Shown here piece after piece: positions 9,236 to 18,198 of a stretch of DNA of 64,000 bases (its first letter is position 1; each line of letters opens with the position of its first letter). The stretch lies in NCBI GenBank assembly GCA_020723305.1, contig DYJC01000010.1, positions 1 through 64,000 of the forward strand, in the 5' to 3' direction. Under the pieces are notes generated by a model. The model had not been told where the DNA came from. It did not search any database and worked only from the letters and a program-made list of their open reading frames with translations. A program made the translations under genes and the position numbers. The DNA is from Desulfosudis oleivorans. GTDB taxonomy: Bacteria; Desulfobacterota; Desulfobacteria; Desulfobacterales; SURF-7.

Positions 9236-10024
9236 TTGGCAAAACAACCGATCAAAATCATCTCCTGGAATGTCAACGGCCTGCGGGCCGCGATGAAAAA
9301 AAATTTTCTTCAGATTGTCCAAGACCTGGATGCGGACATTCTGCTTCTGCAGGAAACCAAGCTTCAGGAAGATCAGCGAACCGATGACATGATCAACATT
9401 TCTTCCTATGAATCTTTCTGGGCTTTTTCTACAATTAAAAAAGGATACAGCGGGGTTGCGGCTTATTCCCGGATTAAACCCAGAGAGGTCAGAACCGGAA
9501 TCGGAATTTCCGGATATGATGATGAAGGCCGGATTCTGGAGCTGGATTACAACGACTTCCTTGTTTTCAATATCTATTTCCCGAACGGCCAGATGAGTGA
9601 AGAACGCCTCCAGTACAAGCTCGATTTTTATCAGGACTTTTTTGCATACACGGACAATCTCCGAAGTAGTGGAAAAAGCCTGATCATCACAGGAGATTTC
9701 AATACCGCCCACAATGAAATCGATCTCCGGCATCCAAAGGCCAATGAAAACCGTTCCGGATTCCTGAAGATTGAACGGGAGGTGCTGGATGATCTTGTAA
9801 AGCGCGGATATGTGGATACCTTCCGCCACTTCTACCCGGATACGGTGAAATACTCCTGGTGGTCCCAGCGCTTCAATGCACGGAAAACCAATGCCGGGTG
9901 GCGTATTGATTACTGTTTTGTCACGCAAGATATCATTGACAAGGGATGGATCCGGGAGCCGTTTATCTTAAATGATGTCTTTGGCTCGGATCATTGTCCG
10001 GTCGGGCTTTCGATCGAATATTGA
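9236..10024 (+). CDS. xth: Exodeoxyribonuclease III
   Basis: The protein has the exonuclease III / AP endonuclease fold signatures: KIISWNVNGLRAA at the N-terminus, LLLQETKLQ with the metal-binding Glu, GYSGVA, ITGDFNTAHNEIDL with the catalytic Asp/Asn, the WWSQR region, WRIDYC, and the terminal GSDHCPVGL with the catalytic His. It removes abasic and 3'-blocked ends in base-excision repair. The frame opens at 9215, but the TTG at 9236 follows AGGAGGA by five bases and begins at the family's usual N-terminus, giving 262 residues. It stands alone, with a MITE 70 bases upstream. Confidence 0.95.
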   Translation: MAKQPIKIISWNVNGLRAAMKKNFLQIVQDLDADILLLQETKLQEDQRTDDMINISSYESFWAFSTIKKGYSGVAAYSRIKPREVRTGIGISGYDDEGRILELDYNDFLVFNIYFPNGQMSEERLQYKLDFYQDFFAYTDNLRSSGKSLIITGDFNTAHNEIDLRHPKANENRSGFLKIEREVLDDLVKRGYVDTFRHFYPDTVKYSWWSQRFNARKTNAGWRIDYCFVTQDIIDKGWIREPFILNDVFGSDHCPVGLSIEY

Positions 10025-10035
10025 CCACACAAAGG

Positions 10036-10059
10036 GCAGGCACAGGGGCCTGCCCCTAC
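10036..10059. terminator. Palindrome between convergent genes
   Basis: GGGCAGGC and GCCTGCCC arms form a strong GC hairpin just after the exonuclease stop codon and facing the convergent gene's end. No clear T run follows, so it may be a REP-type repeat serving as a bidirectional transcription barrier. Confidence 0.45.
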
Positions 10060-10092
10060 AAATAAAAATAGAATTTGCCACCCTATACAATT

Positions 10093-11118
10093 TCATCCAT
10101 ATCGAAATATCTCCCGTAACCTTCCGGACAGTTCGTTTACTACCCCAAAAGCTTTTTCAACGGTTTTTTCACCATCCGGATTCACCAGGCAGCAGGTGGC
10201 CGGAGACAGCAGGCTTCGGGAAACCAGGAATTCCTTATCGATCCCTTTCTGATCCAGAAAATCCCACAGACTGATCAGTCTGGCCTGCAAAGAATCGATG
10301 GTTTCCGCTTCAAATGGTTCGAAATTGGTTGGAACAATTCCCCAGGAAAGGATTCCTCCCTGATCCAGGAATCGTTTAATGGATGGGGCATAGGAGGAGA
10401 ACACCTCCCCATTCTGATAGATGTCCAGGGATAAAATATCCAGATCCTGGTTCAGCAGAAAATCCCAATCCGGATTTCCGCACAGATGGATTCCCCGTGG
10501 TCTCTTGATCATGGAAAAAAAATATTCCAAATCCGTCTTCGCCCTGGTGCTGTCATAGCCGGACAATGCACTGAAAATAAACTGCAAGCCCGGTTCATCC
10601 ACAAACATGAAAGCGTTCGGATTTACCTGTTTCAATCTCTCCAGTTGGACGTTGATCCGCTTTGCCATAAAGTCAAACATCAAAGGCCGGATGTTGTCAT
10701 CAAACAGAATCGGACGCTGATCCTGATCCAGGACATTCAACCCAAAGCTGATCGGCCCTTCCAATTGGCCCCGGATGGCCGGACGATCCGACAAATCCAT
10801 TTTTAAAAAAGCATGATAAACCTGGGAATACTCCGAACTGATATCAAAAAATTCCGGCTCCTCAAAATGGGACAGGGCTTCTTCATACTCTTCCACAAAT
10901 GCTTCCATGGAAAAGCTGAGCTTCCGGTTATCCAGGTCAAGCTGTATCCCTGGAAAATGCTCCGAAGCCTGCACATACATATCTTCATAGTAGTTCAGGT
11001 TGGGAAGCTGGGGCCAGAACGGAATATCCAGAGACAGCGCCATATCCAGCGCTCTTTCCGGATAATGGTGCGGCATGACGGCCATTGCGGTCGTAAGCAG
11101 ATTTCCTGGAATCGGCAT
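10093..11118 (-). CDS. MetE/UroD-like methyltransferase-fold protein
   Basis: The 341-residue protein resembles the barrel domain of cobalamin-independent methionine synthase and uroporphyrinogen-decarboxylase-like methyltransferases. Supporting features are FMFVDEPGLQ in the middle, the HLCGNPDW segment whose His-x-Cys is the usual first part of the zinc site, and the late SWGIVPTNFE and CCLVNPDGEKTVEKAF segments (second zinc-ligand region). It is much shorter than MetE, like anaerobe proteins that transfer methyl groups to or from corrinoid proteins. AAGGAGA lies about ten bases before the ATG. A membrane-protein gene lies 64 bases upstream on the same strand. The substrate is unknown. Confidence 0.7.
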   Translation of the reverse strand: MPIPGNLLTTAMAVMPHHYPERALDMALSLDIPFWPQLPNLNYYEDMYVQASEHFPGIQLDLDNRKLSFSMEAFVEEYEEALSHFEEPEFFDISSEYSQVYHAFLKMDLSDRPAIRGQLEGPISFGLNVLDQDQRPILFDDNIRPLMFDFMAKRINVQLERLKQVNPNAFMFVDEPGLQFIFSALSGYDSTRAKTDLEYFFSMIKRPRGIHLCGNPDWDFLLNQDLDILSLDIYQNGEVFSSYAPSIKRFLDQGGILSWGIVPTNFEPFEAETIDSLQARLISLWDFLDQKGIDKEFLVSRSLLSPATCCLVNPDGEKTVEKAFGVVNELSGRLREIFRYG

Positions 11119-11182
11119 AGAATAAAATCTCCTTCCGGAATCGTTCCGGTATACTATCTGGTGAAAAGCAAATGAAAGTGGC

Positions 11183-11833
11183 TTACAGCTGTTTCAGCAG
11201 CCATTGGCCAAGATATCGAATCTGATCGTGTATCTTTGCATGAAAAGTGATGGTCATCAAGAACAATAAAAACAGATAAAGGCCATCCAGCCGTGAACGG
11301 AGCCATCCAGGCAGATGGTTTCCCAGCCACTGACCGGCAATGGTTTTGTTTTGAACATAGATAAACCCCACACCGATTCCCAGAAACAAAAGAAAAAAAA
11401 GCGGGTGCAGGGAAAAAATCAGAAAGGAAAAAACCGTTTTCATGCCATTGGGAATGGCGCCGATGGATATGCCGATCAACAGACCCAGGATGGCAATGGA
11501 TAAGTGGCTTGTGAATTCTTCCAGGGGGAGTATGATCTTTCTTGCAAAAATGGAATCCCCTTCTCCTGTCCTTCCCAGAATCAGCCGGTGAAAAGATGCC
11601 AGGATATATAAACACACAAGGCAATACGCAATAATTGCCGGTGCAATAAACTCTCCAAAAAGCTGAAACGACCGGAGCCAGAAGTTCAGGGAGACATCCG
11701 CATATTTCAGGTATGATTTCAAACCGCTTACGTTGAACAGGGTTCCCTGAAACTGAAATAGGAGTTTCGAAACAAGGCCGATAAGAATAAACGGCCAGAT
11801 CTGTTTTTGAATTCTTTGCAAATAGATTTTCAT
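11183..11833 (-). CDS. Unrecognised integral membrane protein
   Basis: The 216-residue protein has about five hydrophobic segments (around residues 13-27, 53-80, 105-125, 130-162 and 185-200), with basic loops between them. No motif tied it to a family. It precedes the MetE/UroD-like gene in the same direction and might share its transcript. A partial REP-like stretch lies just upstream (11847-11873). The start codon has only a weak ribosome-binding sequence, so the exact N-terminus is uncertain. Confidence 0.65.
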   Translation of the reverse strand: MKIYLQRIQKQIWPFILIGLVSKLLFQFQGTLFNVSGLKSYLKYADVSLNFWLRSFQLFGEFIAPAIIAYCLVCLYILASFHRLILGRTGEGDSIFARKIILPLEEFTSHLSIAILGLLIGISIGAIPNGMKTVFSFLIFSLHPLFFLLFLGIGVGFIYVQNKTIAGQWLGNHLPGWLRSRLDGLYLFLLFLMTITFHAKIHDQIRYLGQWLLKQL

Positions 11834-11932
11834 GATTTCAACAATCCGTGTTTTTCATTCAACCCAAAATTCGACGTTTCCAGATCCCCATTATCACGTA
11901 TGGATTCTTTTGTATAGATACTCAAGGCTCTT

Positions 11933-13096
11933 CTAAATCATCAGCTCCAGATCTTCCAGCGGATAGGCCGTGCACGGATGAATATATCCATATCTGCGAT
12001 CCGATTTCCGAATCTGCACGCCGGCTGGATGAAACACCTTTCCGGAAACAAGTTTGGTTCTGCACAAACTGCAAACACCTGATCTGCATGAAGTCTCAAG
12101 GGTGATCCCATTTCTTTCCAATGAATTCATCAGGGTTTCCCCGGCTTTTGCTTCAAATGTTCTGCCCTGGGAAAGCCGGATCTGAAACCAATCCTCTTTT
12201 TGAATGGTTTCCGGCCATCCAGGATGAGCCGTAATATCTTCCGGCGGGCCAAAAATCTCGACCCGGATTCTTCGTTTCGGAATCCCCAGCATTTCCAGTT
12301 GAGAAAGAACAAACCCATACATGGCTTCGGGTCCGCAGAGGTAGAACATTTTATCCGCCGGATTCGTTCCTGCCAGTACCGTCTGAATCAGCTCAGCGGT
12401 AATGAATCCTTTGTATCCGGAGAAGGAGGAAGAAGGTTCGGTGATCACATGGGTCACAGTCAGGTTCGCATGGCTTGACTCCCGCTCCGACAACTCCTTC
12501 TGGAAAATGATGTCGTCATCCTGCTGCGATCCGTAAATCAGATGAATCTGTTGGTCAAGCTTTTTGTCCGTGGCTTCACGAACCATGCTCATGAACGGGG
12601 TGATTCCGCTTCCTCCGGCTATGAAAACCAGATCCTTGCCGTGAAAAAGCGGGTTGTGATGGAAATACCCGGCCGGCGATGTGCTTTGAAAAACATCGCC
12701 CGGCTGGATTTCATCCAGTAGGTAATTTGAAAAAAAGCCGTTTTTTATCCTGCGCACCGTGATATCGTAATAGGCGGTCTGGCAAGGCGAAGAGGATATG
12801 CTGTAAGGACGGCTGGTCAAGATACCATTCACATCCAGAAACAGATTGATATACTGGCCTGCCTGAAAAGGCGGCAGATAGTGATCCTGCGACACCAGTC
12901 TGAAGGTTTTGGCGGAACCGGTTTCCGGATGGATTTCCGATACTGCAAGATTCAGCTTCCTTGGATGAAGGCGATGGATGATCTGGCTCACCTGGCCTTT
13001 TTCAACAGATCTGTCCAGGGCATGCTTCCGGAGAATTTCGATCTCCTTCTCGATTTCCGAAAATCCGCTGATCTGCTTTTTCACTTTGTTCTTCAT
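11933..13096 (-). CDS. FNR-type oxidoreductase with C-terminal [2Fe-2S] ferredoxin domain
   Basis: After an N-terminal helical segment of about 50 residues, the protein has an FAD-binding barrel (SRPYSISSSP), an NAD(P)-binding domain (FIAGGSGITPFMS and FYLCGPEAMYG) and a C-terminal plant-type ferredoxin (CRSGVCSLC, then a terminal-region Cys in HPCTAYP). This order matches PaaE/Hcr/vanillate-demethylase-reductase-like proteins, which pass electrons between NAD(P)H and an iron-sulfur partner. It starts 9 bases after the stop codon of the upstream phytoene-desaturase-like gene, so the two probably form an operon and may act together. Confidence 0.88.
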   Translation of the reverse strand: MKNKVKKQISGFSEIEKEIEILRKHALDRSVEKGQVSQIIHRLHPRKLNLAVSEIHPETGSAKTFRLVSQDHYLPPFQAGQYINLFLDVNGILTSRPYSISSSPCQTAYYDITVRRIKNGFFSNYLLDEIQPGDVFQSTSPAGYFHHNPLFHGKDLVFIAGGSGITPFMSMVREATDKKLDQQIHLIYGSQQDDDIIFQKELSERESSHANLTVTHVITEPSSSFSGYKGFITAELIQTVLAGTNPADKMFYLCGPEAMYGFVLSQLEMLGIPKRRIRVEIFGPPEDITAHPGWPETIQKEDWFQIRLSQGRTFEAKAGETLMNSLERNGITLETSCRSGVCSLCRTKLVSGKVFHPAGVQIRKSDRRYGYIHPCTAYPLEDLELMI

Positions 13097-13105
13097 GATT
13101 TCCCC

Positions 13106-14596
13106 TTATTTCTGCAATGCCCGGATCACTTTCCTGGCTGCGGATTGACCTGACATCAGGGTGGGCTGAAATCCTCCCATTCCGGTAAAGGCGCCTGCAT
13201 GATATAGTCCCTCAATCGGAGAAGCGCTGTCCAGAAACAGTTCCGAATCCTTGGCGGATTGTTCAAACCCATATATGGCACCGCCCGGATGTCCCAGATA
13301 GCGCATATGCGTCAGCGGTGTGGCCACATCCATCTCTTCAATATGATTTTTACAATCCGGAAAGACCTTGTACAACGTATTCAGCATATCCTGGGCATAC
13401 CGGTATTTGGTTTCATAATACCGGGTGGTTGGAATGGAAAGCCACGGTTCGGAATAAGCCAGCGCCACAATCGCTCCCTGACAGGCCCCCTTGGGAGAAA
13501 AATCCGGATCATCCACATCATAGCAGGTAAACAGCATGGCCTTGGGGGAATCCAGGGTTTTAAAGGTAGCAAAGGCCAGATCATTATCCGTTGTTTCCGT
13601 AATGAAGTTGGTGGTTTCCCGGATTCCCAGATCTTCCGGTTCCGCATCCATTCCCAGAAAAACCGTAACCGCTGATGTTCCGATTGTCCGGGCACCCAGC
13701 TCTCTCCATCTTTCTTCCGGCACATGTTCTCTGTCAATCAGATCCACATAGGTTGAATAAGATCCTGCATTGGAAACGATCCGCTGTGTCGAAATCTCAT
13801 CTCCCTGATCGGTAACCACCCCTTTTGTCCTGTTGTTCTCAACAAGGATCTTTCGCACCCCGCAATTGAATCGAACCTCTCCGCCGGCTTCCATATAGGC
13901 GTTAAGAAGCGAGCTGGACAAGGCCTGGGACCCGCCTTTGATATGATAGGGTTTGAACTCTGTATAGGCCCAGAAAATAATCGCAAAATCACCAAAAGGA
14001 AGCCGGGAAGGAGGCATTCCCATATAAGACCAGTAGATGCTGACTGCGGACTGAAGGAGAGGATTTTTCAAAAATGTATTCAAAACCGTCTGGGTATCTT
14101 TTAAAGCATACTGAAAATAGATGGGATACTTTTCCGGGGAGGCCTCCGGGTCCCGCATGATGGCCACGTGTACCCATTGATTGCAGAACGCCCAGACCAG
14201 ATCAAACAAACCGTCAATGCCGGATGTTTCCTGAGGAAATTTCGCTTTCAGGGCCTGTATGGCTTGCCCGCGGTCTGCCTTAAGGGTTATATCCATCTGA
14301 CCGGGTATGACGGCCCGGTACAGATTCTCCATCTGAACAAATTCCAGATCCTTGATCACGTTGAGATCGTTCAGCATAGAACGGAGCGGCCCGGGAAAAC
14401 TCTCCGTACCCATTCCACTCAACTGGTGCAGGGCCACCTCAAACTCAAACCGTCCTCTCACAAAACTGGTCGCGCACCCGCCCGGTATGTTGTGACGCTC
14501 CAGCATCAGGGTCTTCACACCCGCCCTGGCCAGGGTCAAGCCTGCGGTAAGGCCGCCATTCCCGGCGCCGATCACCACGGCATCGTAATCAACCAT
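13106..14596 (-). CDS. FAD-dependent phytoene desaturase-like oxidoreductase
   Basis: The N-terminus has the dinucleotide-binding motif (AVVIGAGNGGLTAGLTLARAG) and the E-RH-PGG segment (LERHNIPGG) typical of the CrtI / NAD(P)-FAD amine-oxidase-like family. The C-terminus has GLYHAGAFTGMGGFQPT, matching the family's second FAD contact. The frame extends to 14626, but the ATG at 14596 follows GGAGGAGAGGA and begins directly at the Rossmann strand. At 496 residues it is the usual size. There are no carotenoid genes nearby, and its partner is the adjacent FNR-ferredoxin reductase, so the substrate may be a lipid or a retinol-saturase-like compound. That is inference. Confidence 0.85.
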   Translation of the reverse strand: MVDYDAVVIGAGNGGLTAGLTLARAGVKTLMLERHNIPGGCATSFVRGRFEFEVALHQLSGMGTESFPGPLRSMLNDLNVIKDLEFVQMENLYRAVIPGQMDITLKADRGQAIQALKAKFPQETSGIDGLFDLVWAFCNQWVHVAIMRDPEASPEKYPIYFQYALKDTQTVLNTFLKNPLLQSAVSIYWSYMGMPPSRLPFGDFAIIFWAYTEFKPYHIKGGSQALSSSLLNAYMEAGGEVRFNCGVRKILVENNRTKGVVTDQGDEISTQRIVSNAGSYSTYVDLIDREHVPEERWRELGARTIGTSAVTVFLGMDAEPEDLGIRETTNFITETTDNDLAFATFKTLDSPKAMLFTCYDVDDPDFSPKGACQGAIVALAYSEPWLSIPTTRYYETKYRYAQDMLNTLYKVFPDCKNHIEEMDVATPLTHMRYLGHPGGAIYGFEQSAKDSELFLDSASPIEGLYHAGAFTGMGGFQPTLMSGQSAARKVIRALQK

Positions 14597-14741
14597 TCCT
14601 CTCCTCCCTAATTGACTCTGGATCAAAATCGAAAACCATCAACAAATGAATCCTGGTCATAATGCTTATGCTGCATTTTCATATCAGATAATGCAGAAGC
14701 ATGAAAGGGGAATCCGAGTCTGAATTGACAGTTCTACCTTG

Positions 14742-15872
14742 TTAGATGCCATCCCATCCCGCGATTCTGGCCCAGAGCCACCAGGCTGCATATGCCCTGA
14801 GGTTTCCCAGAAGGTCATAGTCGGCTGCATGGGCCGGATTGCATTCATACCACTCTCCCGGATGACTGTTCATCCATTCCAGCAGATGGGTCGGAGAGTT
14901 TCCCTGCGCCTCTGGATAATATATATCTGTTTCATAGTTGTGGGTATCCTGGGACCAGTAATCCAGACAGAAATATTGATTGGCCCTGCAGAAATCAACG
15001 ATTCGTTTGTGGTTCTGATATGGGGACTTGATATAAGGCGGTTCCGGCATATCCCCCTTGCTGCCGCTTGCATATCCAGTCATGAACACAAAGGTCACCT
15101 GATTGTCCGAAGTCCGGCCCTTGGAACCGCCTGCCTTGTACATCTCGATCAATTCCGAAAAGTTGTCCAGGTAGATCTCCACATCATGACCATCGATGGC
15201 GCACCAGGACCACATCACCACATTGACATCCTGATAATCCGGATGATCCAGGTATTCAACAGTTCGAAGAAAATAGCTAGTATGGCCATTGCTGTCCGTT
15301 GAATCGTGGCTCAGATCGCTTGCGGAATACACATTGACCGACCCGGTCGGCCGATAATGAATGTCCAGCTTTCCGCTGACCGGATTCCCGGTAAAGGTTA
15401 CGGCGAACAGCGTATCGTCTCCCAGCTTGTAATCCTGAAGGTGATCCATACCATCGGTTGTCTGGGAAGAATGGGATGTTCCGCAGTACATGATGTGAAG
15501 ATTGTTTTTGGCCCGGTTGATCGCATCCACTGGGATGCTGCGCAAAACCGATTCTTTGGCAACTGTATGATCTGCAATGTAATTGACCTCGGAAGATCCC
15601 TGGGGAGGAGCTTCCTCCTCTTCCGCAGTTTCGGTTGATTCATCCGCCGCTCCTGCGCTGGATGTTTCCTCGCTCTCTGATTCCGAAGAGGCTTCCGGAT
15701 CTTCTGAAACAGCTTCTTCGTCAGCACTTTCCGTTTCTTCTATGGTGTTCTGGGGTTCTGCGGATGGAGGCCGGCTGTCATCACCACAACCGGGAAACAG
15801 GATGAGCAATAACATCAACCCCATCAGAATCATCTGTTTGCGGCAGAAGGCGGATTGTTTTCCGGTATTCAT
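14742..15872 (-). CDS. Acidic secreted lipoprotein with possible SGNH-like domain
   Basis: The signal peptide ends in a lipobox (LFPGC). It is followed by about 65 residues very rich in Glu, Ser and Ala, a low-complexity linker that likely spaces the domain from the membrane. The globular part includes IMYCGTSHS, VVMWSWCAIDG and a C-terminal CNPAHAADYD. The position of Ser-containing GTSHS near the start and Asp/His near the end suggests a hydrolase of the SGNH type, but this is not certain. It has several cysteines, consistent with export. AAGGAG precedes the ATG. It stands alone. Confidence 0.7.
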   Translation of the reverse strand: MNTGKQSAFCRKQMILMGLMLLLILFPGCGDDSRPPSAEPQNTIEETESADEEAVSEDPEASSESESEETSSAGAADESTETAEEEEAPPQGSSEVNYIADHTVAKESVLRSIPVDAINRAKNNLHIMYCGTSHSSQTTDGMDHLQDYKLGDDTLFAVTFTGNPVSGKLDIHYRPTGSVNVYSASDLSHDSTDSNGHTSYFLRTVEYLDHPDYQDVNVVMWSWCAIDGHDVEIYLDNFSELIEMYKAGGSKGRTSDNQVTFVFMTGYASGSKGDMPEPPYIKSPYQNHKRIVDFCRANQYFCLDYWSQDTHNYETDIYYPEAQGNSPTHLLEWMNSHPGEWYECNPAHAADYDLLGNLRAYAAWWLWARIAGWDGI

Positions 15873-16204
15873 TTGAACTCCTTAATTTGGATTGGCACTG
15901 AAAGCCTTTACAATACAGTGATTCATCCCTTCTTTTTCAAGATGCATACCAACCTGCAGAAAAGCCTGATATCCAGTTAGATTCTCCAACAATCTCCCTC
16001 TGGATCAGGCCTTGCGTTCAGATAAAACCGGATAAATGTTTATGGCACCTGCTTGAAATAATAACCATTTTCAGTCTGTCCCTGTCGAAGCCGTCCGAAT
16101 TTTAAATCTAAATTTACATAAACCGCCTGACCGTAGTTCTTCTCCATATCATGGATTCAGGGATCGTTTTTTATAACAAACAGCGATATTTCATCTGTCA
16201 TGGT

Positions 16205-16330
16205 TATATTTCATCAATCCCGTCCAAACCGGATTCATCGTTCCCGTAACCGGCGCTGCCAGACAGCCAGTTCTTTTTTCCCTTCCCTTCGTTTTCATTC
16301 CGTTCCATTCAACCAAACCTGCATGGCTCT
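16205..16330 (-). pseudogene. Vestigial RAYT transposase fragment
   Basis: Read on the minus strand with frame changes and stops, this stretch gives KELAVWQRRLRER followed by IR and an Asp, which parallels KAIWQRRFWEHWI of the intact RAYT at 7874-8419. No intact frame remains. Confidence 0.35.
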
Positions 16331-16515
16331 CCTTAAAACACTCTTTTTGCGCTGGAAAACGTCGTTTTTTTAGACTGAAGAGCTGCCCCATTTTTTAAAC
16401 AAGCCCGCACCAATTGGGAGTTCGGCTTGGTCCGACTGGAAAGGTGAAAGGTTAAGGATCCTTACATATTTTTCTTCTATCGCGGATTTTGGGTATGTGC
16501 GCGGAATTCCGCATA

Positions 16516-16549
16516 AGAAAGCCGAAGTTTGAAATACTTCGGCTTTCTA
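16516..16549. terminator. Hairpin downstream of small membrane protein gene
   Basis: AGAAAGCCGAAGT and ACTTCGGCTTTCT form a perfect 13-base stem around a short loop. It follows the stop codon of the small membrane protein on the minus strand. There is no long T run on either strand, so its strength as an intrinsic terminator is uncertain. Confidence 0.5.
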
Positions 16550-16563
16550 CGAAAAAATCCTAT

Positions 16564-16704
16564 TTAAGCAAGCAACATGTTCAAAAGCAGATCCACCAAA
16601 AAGTGAATTATAGCCACCATCGTTTCTCTGTCGATAGCCCAACCACGATCGATGGCTGTCATAAAAAAACCTACAACTACCCAATAAATGTAAACCCAGT
16701 CCAT
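16564..16704 (-). CDS. Small membrane protein, 46 residues
   Basis: The frame opens further upstream, but the ATG at 16704 is preceded by AAGGAGG at ideal spacing and starts MDWVYIYWVVVGFFM. The peptide has one strong hydrophobic segment at the N-terminus and a second, weaker one at the C-terminus (IIHFLVDLLLNMLL), joined by a short charged loop. No family was recognised. Its size and two hydrophobic helices recall small holin-like or toxin-like peptides, which is only a comparison. It is divergent from the next gene. Confidence 0.6.
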   Translation of the reverse strand: MDWVYIYWVVVGFFMTAIDRGWAIDRETMVAIIHFLVDLLLNMLLA

Positions 16705-16969
16705 TTTTGCCTCCTTAAAAAATTTTGAGTTAATGTTAAAGGCAGTATACTCCTCCAAAAAGGGATTAATAGAGAAACAAATTCCGGTTGTTATTCCGGA
16801 TTTTTGGATTGAGATATAGTGGAAAAAAATGTCACTTCTTTCGGTCATAAATATCTTTTAATGCAATGAGTGTATTGATATAATCCACACTATCAATTTT
16901 TGCCGTGGAGTGTCCTCGGCAACAAAATCCAACCTGCAACATTTCAACACGAAAGGAGAAACTAACTTA

Positions 16970-17518
16970 ATGGCTCGGTTACAATCCAAACAGCAATTGG
17001 GGCTGGTTTTCTCGCTTCGAGAGTTCCAGGATAAAGCCTGGAAGATCGCGATAGAAAATCATTACTCCGAAAATCATTATGCTGAACCAAAATTCCGGGA
17101 TTTGATGTGTTTTATATCGGTTACAAGTTCTACAGGGATTCCTTTCAGCACCAAACTTTATTATCAAGAAGCCCGAGGGCTCCAAATCAACGAGAAGCTG
17201 GCAAGGATTTTTCTTAATAAGCAACTTGTTAATGACGGCTTCATTAAAAAAATAAAGTTCGGCAAGGGAGGGGATGGACGAGGTTGGATTCTTGCTGCTA
17301 CGCCAAAACTAATCGAAATAATAAAAGTTTACGCGGGAAATTTTGAGGCGGCATTTATCTGTCATGTGCTTCCCATGTTTAAAGGCGTTTCGATGCAAAC
17401 AATTAAATGCGATGAACTTCCCATACCTCTTAAAACACATAAGAGCTTGGAGCTCTTCAAGGCAATTGAGAACTCGCTGGGAAACGATCCGCAGGGGCTA
17501 TTTAGAGAAAATGAATAA
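16970..17518 (+). CDS. Hypothetical protein, 182 residues
   Basis: The ATG at 16970 follows GAAAGGAGAAAC, whereas the upstream extension to 16910 has no such signal. The protein is mixed alpha/beta with a basic, glycine-rich segment (KKIKFGKGGDGRGW) in the middle that could be a winged-helix wing. Combined with the helix preceding it (INEKLARIFLNKQLVNDGFI), a DNA-binding winged-helix protein is plausible. No certain family match was recognised. A hairpin with CTGATGGTG arms (17537-17570) lies just after its stop. Confidence 0.6.
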   Translation: MARLQSKQQLGLVFSLREFQDKAWKIAIENHYSENHYAEPKFRDLMCFISVTSSTGIPFSTKLYYQEARGLQINEKLARIFLNKQLVNDGFIKKIKFGKGGDGRGWILAATPKLIEIIKVYAGNFEAAFICHVLPMFKGVSMQTIKCDELPIPLKTHKSLELFKAIENSLGNDPQGLFRENE

Positions 17519-17536
17519 CCAAAATGGGGCACGCGC

Positions 17537-17570
17537 TGATGGTGGCCAACCAGCGATAGGTCACCATCAG
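17537..17570 (+). terminator. Hairpin after the 182-residue gene
   Basis: CTGATGGTG and CACCATCAG make a perfect nine-base stem about 20 bases after the stop codon. The bases after it are only moderately T-rich, so this may be a terminator or a pause site ahead of the downstream microORFs. Confidence 0.4.
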
Positions 17571-17607
17571 GCTTCATTTAATTAAGCTGAAAGGAGGTGT
17601 AGGACAA

Positions 17608-17643
17608 TTGAGCAAATTAAAACGTATATGTTCTCGGCATTAG
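17608..17643 (+). CDS. Possible 11-codon leader-like microORF
   Basis: A TTG codon sits eight bases after a near-perfect AAAGGAGGTG ribosome-binding sequence and opens a frame for only 11 residues (MSKLKRICSRH). Such a strong signal before so short a frame is unusual and could mark a regulatory leader or a truncated gene. There is no direct evidence of function. Confidence 0.25.
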   Translation: MSKLKRICSRH

Positions 17644-17729
17644 GATAAACTCTAAGGAGTCTGTATATCACAAAAAATTTCTTTTTTAAGGAAAATTTAT
17701 GTTTAAAAACTCCAAAAGGGGGATGATGA

Positions 17730-17876
17730 ATGATGAAAAACCGTGTTAATTGTGGTTGTGTTAATTATGGTTATGTCCTTGCCGATGTGCCAGATGTAAT
17801 AGATATTCTGCTGGAAGAATTAAAGAAGATAAAAAAACCTTCTATGGCACATCGTCTTTTTATTGGAATTATTTAA
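17730..17876 (+). CDS. Possible small protein, 48 residues
   Basis: The ATG at 17730 follows an AAAAGGGGG sequence and encodes a 48-residue peptide with two early cysteines (NCGCVNYGY) and an amphipathic helical centre (VIDILLEELKKI). A still shorter frame (17699-17749, with AAGGA upstream) overlaps its start. No family was recognised. A hairpin pair follows downstream at 17969-18050, which would fit the end of a small transcript. Confidence 0.35.
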   Translation: MMKNRVNCGCVNYGYVLADVPDVIDILLEELKKIKKPSMAHRLFIGII

Positions 17877-17971
17877 TTATTGATTTTAAATCAAAGTTTT
17901 AGAAATTTATGATTTTTTCTCATTACCTACTTTGTAGGTTTGGAAGGATGTAATAAAGAATATTTTAAAAA

Positions 17972-17992
17972 AGGGTCCAGTAATTTAAGTTA
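17972..17992 (+). repeat. Short hairpin before the terminator
   Basis: CCAGTAA and TTACTGG arms form a seven-base stem. It immediately precedes the stronger terminator hairpin at 18003-18050. Confidence 0.4.
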
Positions 17993-18002
17993 CTGGCTCC
18001 TT

Positions 18003-18050
18003 AAAAGCCGGTTCCCATTATCAAATGGAAAACCGGCTTTTATTTTTTTT
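18003..18050 (+). terminator. Rho-independent terminator
   Basis: AAAAGCCGGTT pairs with AACCGGCTTTT, and the stem is followed at once by a run of eight T residues. This is the clearest intrinsic terminator in the window and ends transcription of the small genes to its left. Confidence 0.8.
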
Positions 18051-18198
18051 AAAAACTGAATAAATCTATTCTGAAAATTATCTCACAAATTTATAAAGTG
18101 CGACCATTTAACGCAGATGATTTTATGAATAACATAAATAAAGGATAATAATGAGTGATCAAAAAGATATTTTGAGTTCCGTGAATTCCAGGAACATC

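Larger units (their letters stand above)
15873..16563. other. Intergenic region with a transposase vestige and a hairpin
   Basis: About 690 bases with no intact gene. It contains a worn RAYT fragment (about 16205-16330, minus) and a strong hairpin at 16516-16549. The remainder shows nothing recognisable. Confidence 0.5.

Noticed and set aside
9200-9928. Long minus-strand frame of 242 codons
   Set aside because: It lies entirely opposite the exonuclease III gene, whose motifs are intact; no family features on the minus strand.
15583-15876. Serine-rich plus-strand frame
   Set aside because: It is the antisense of the Glu/Ser-rich linker of the lipoprotein; composition explains it.
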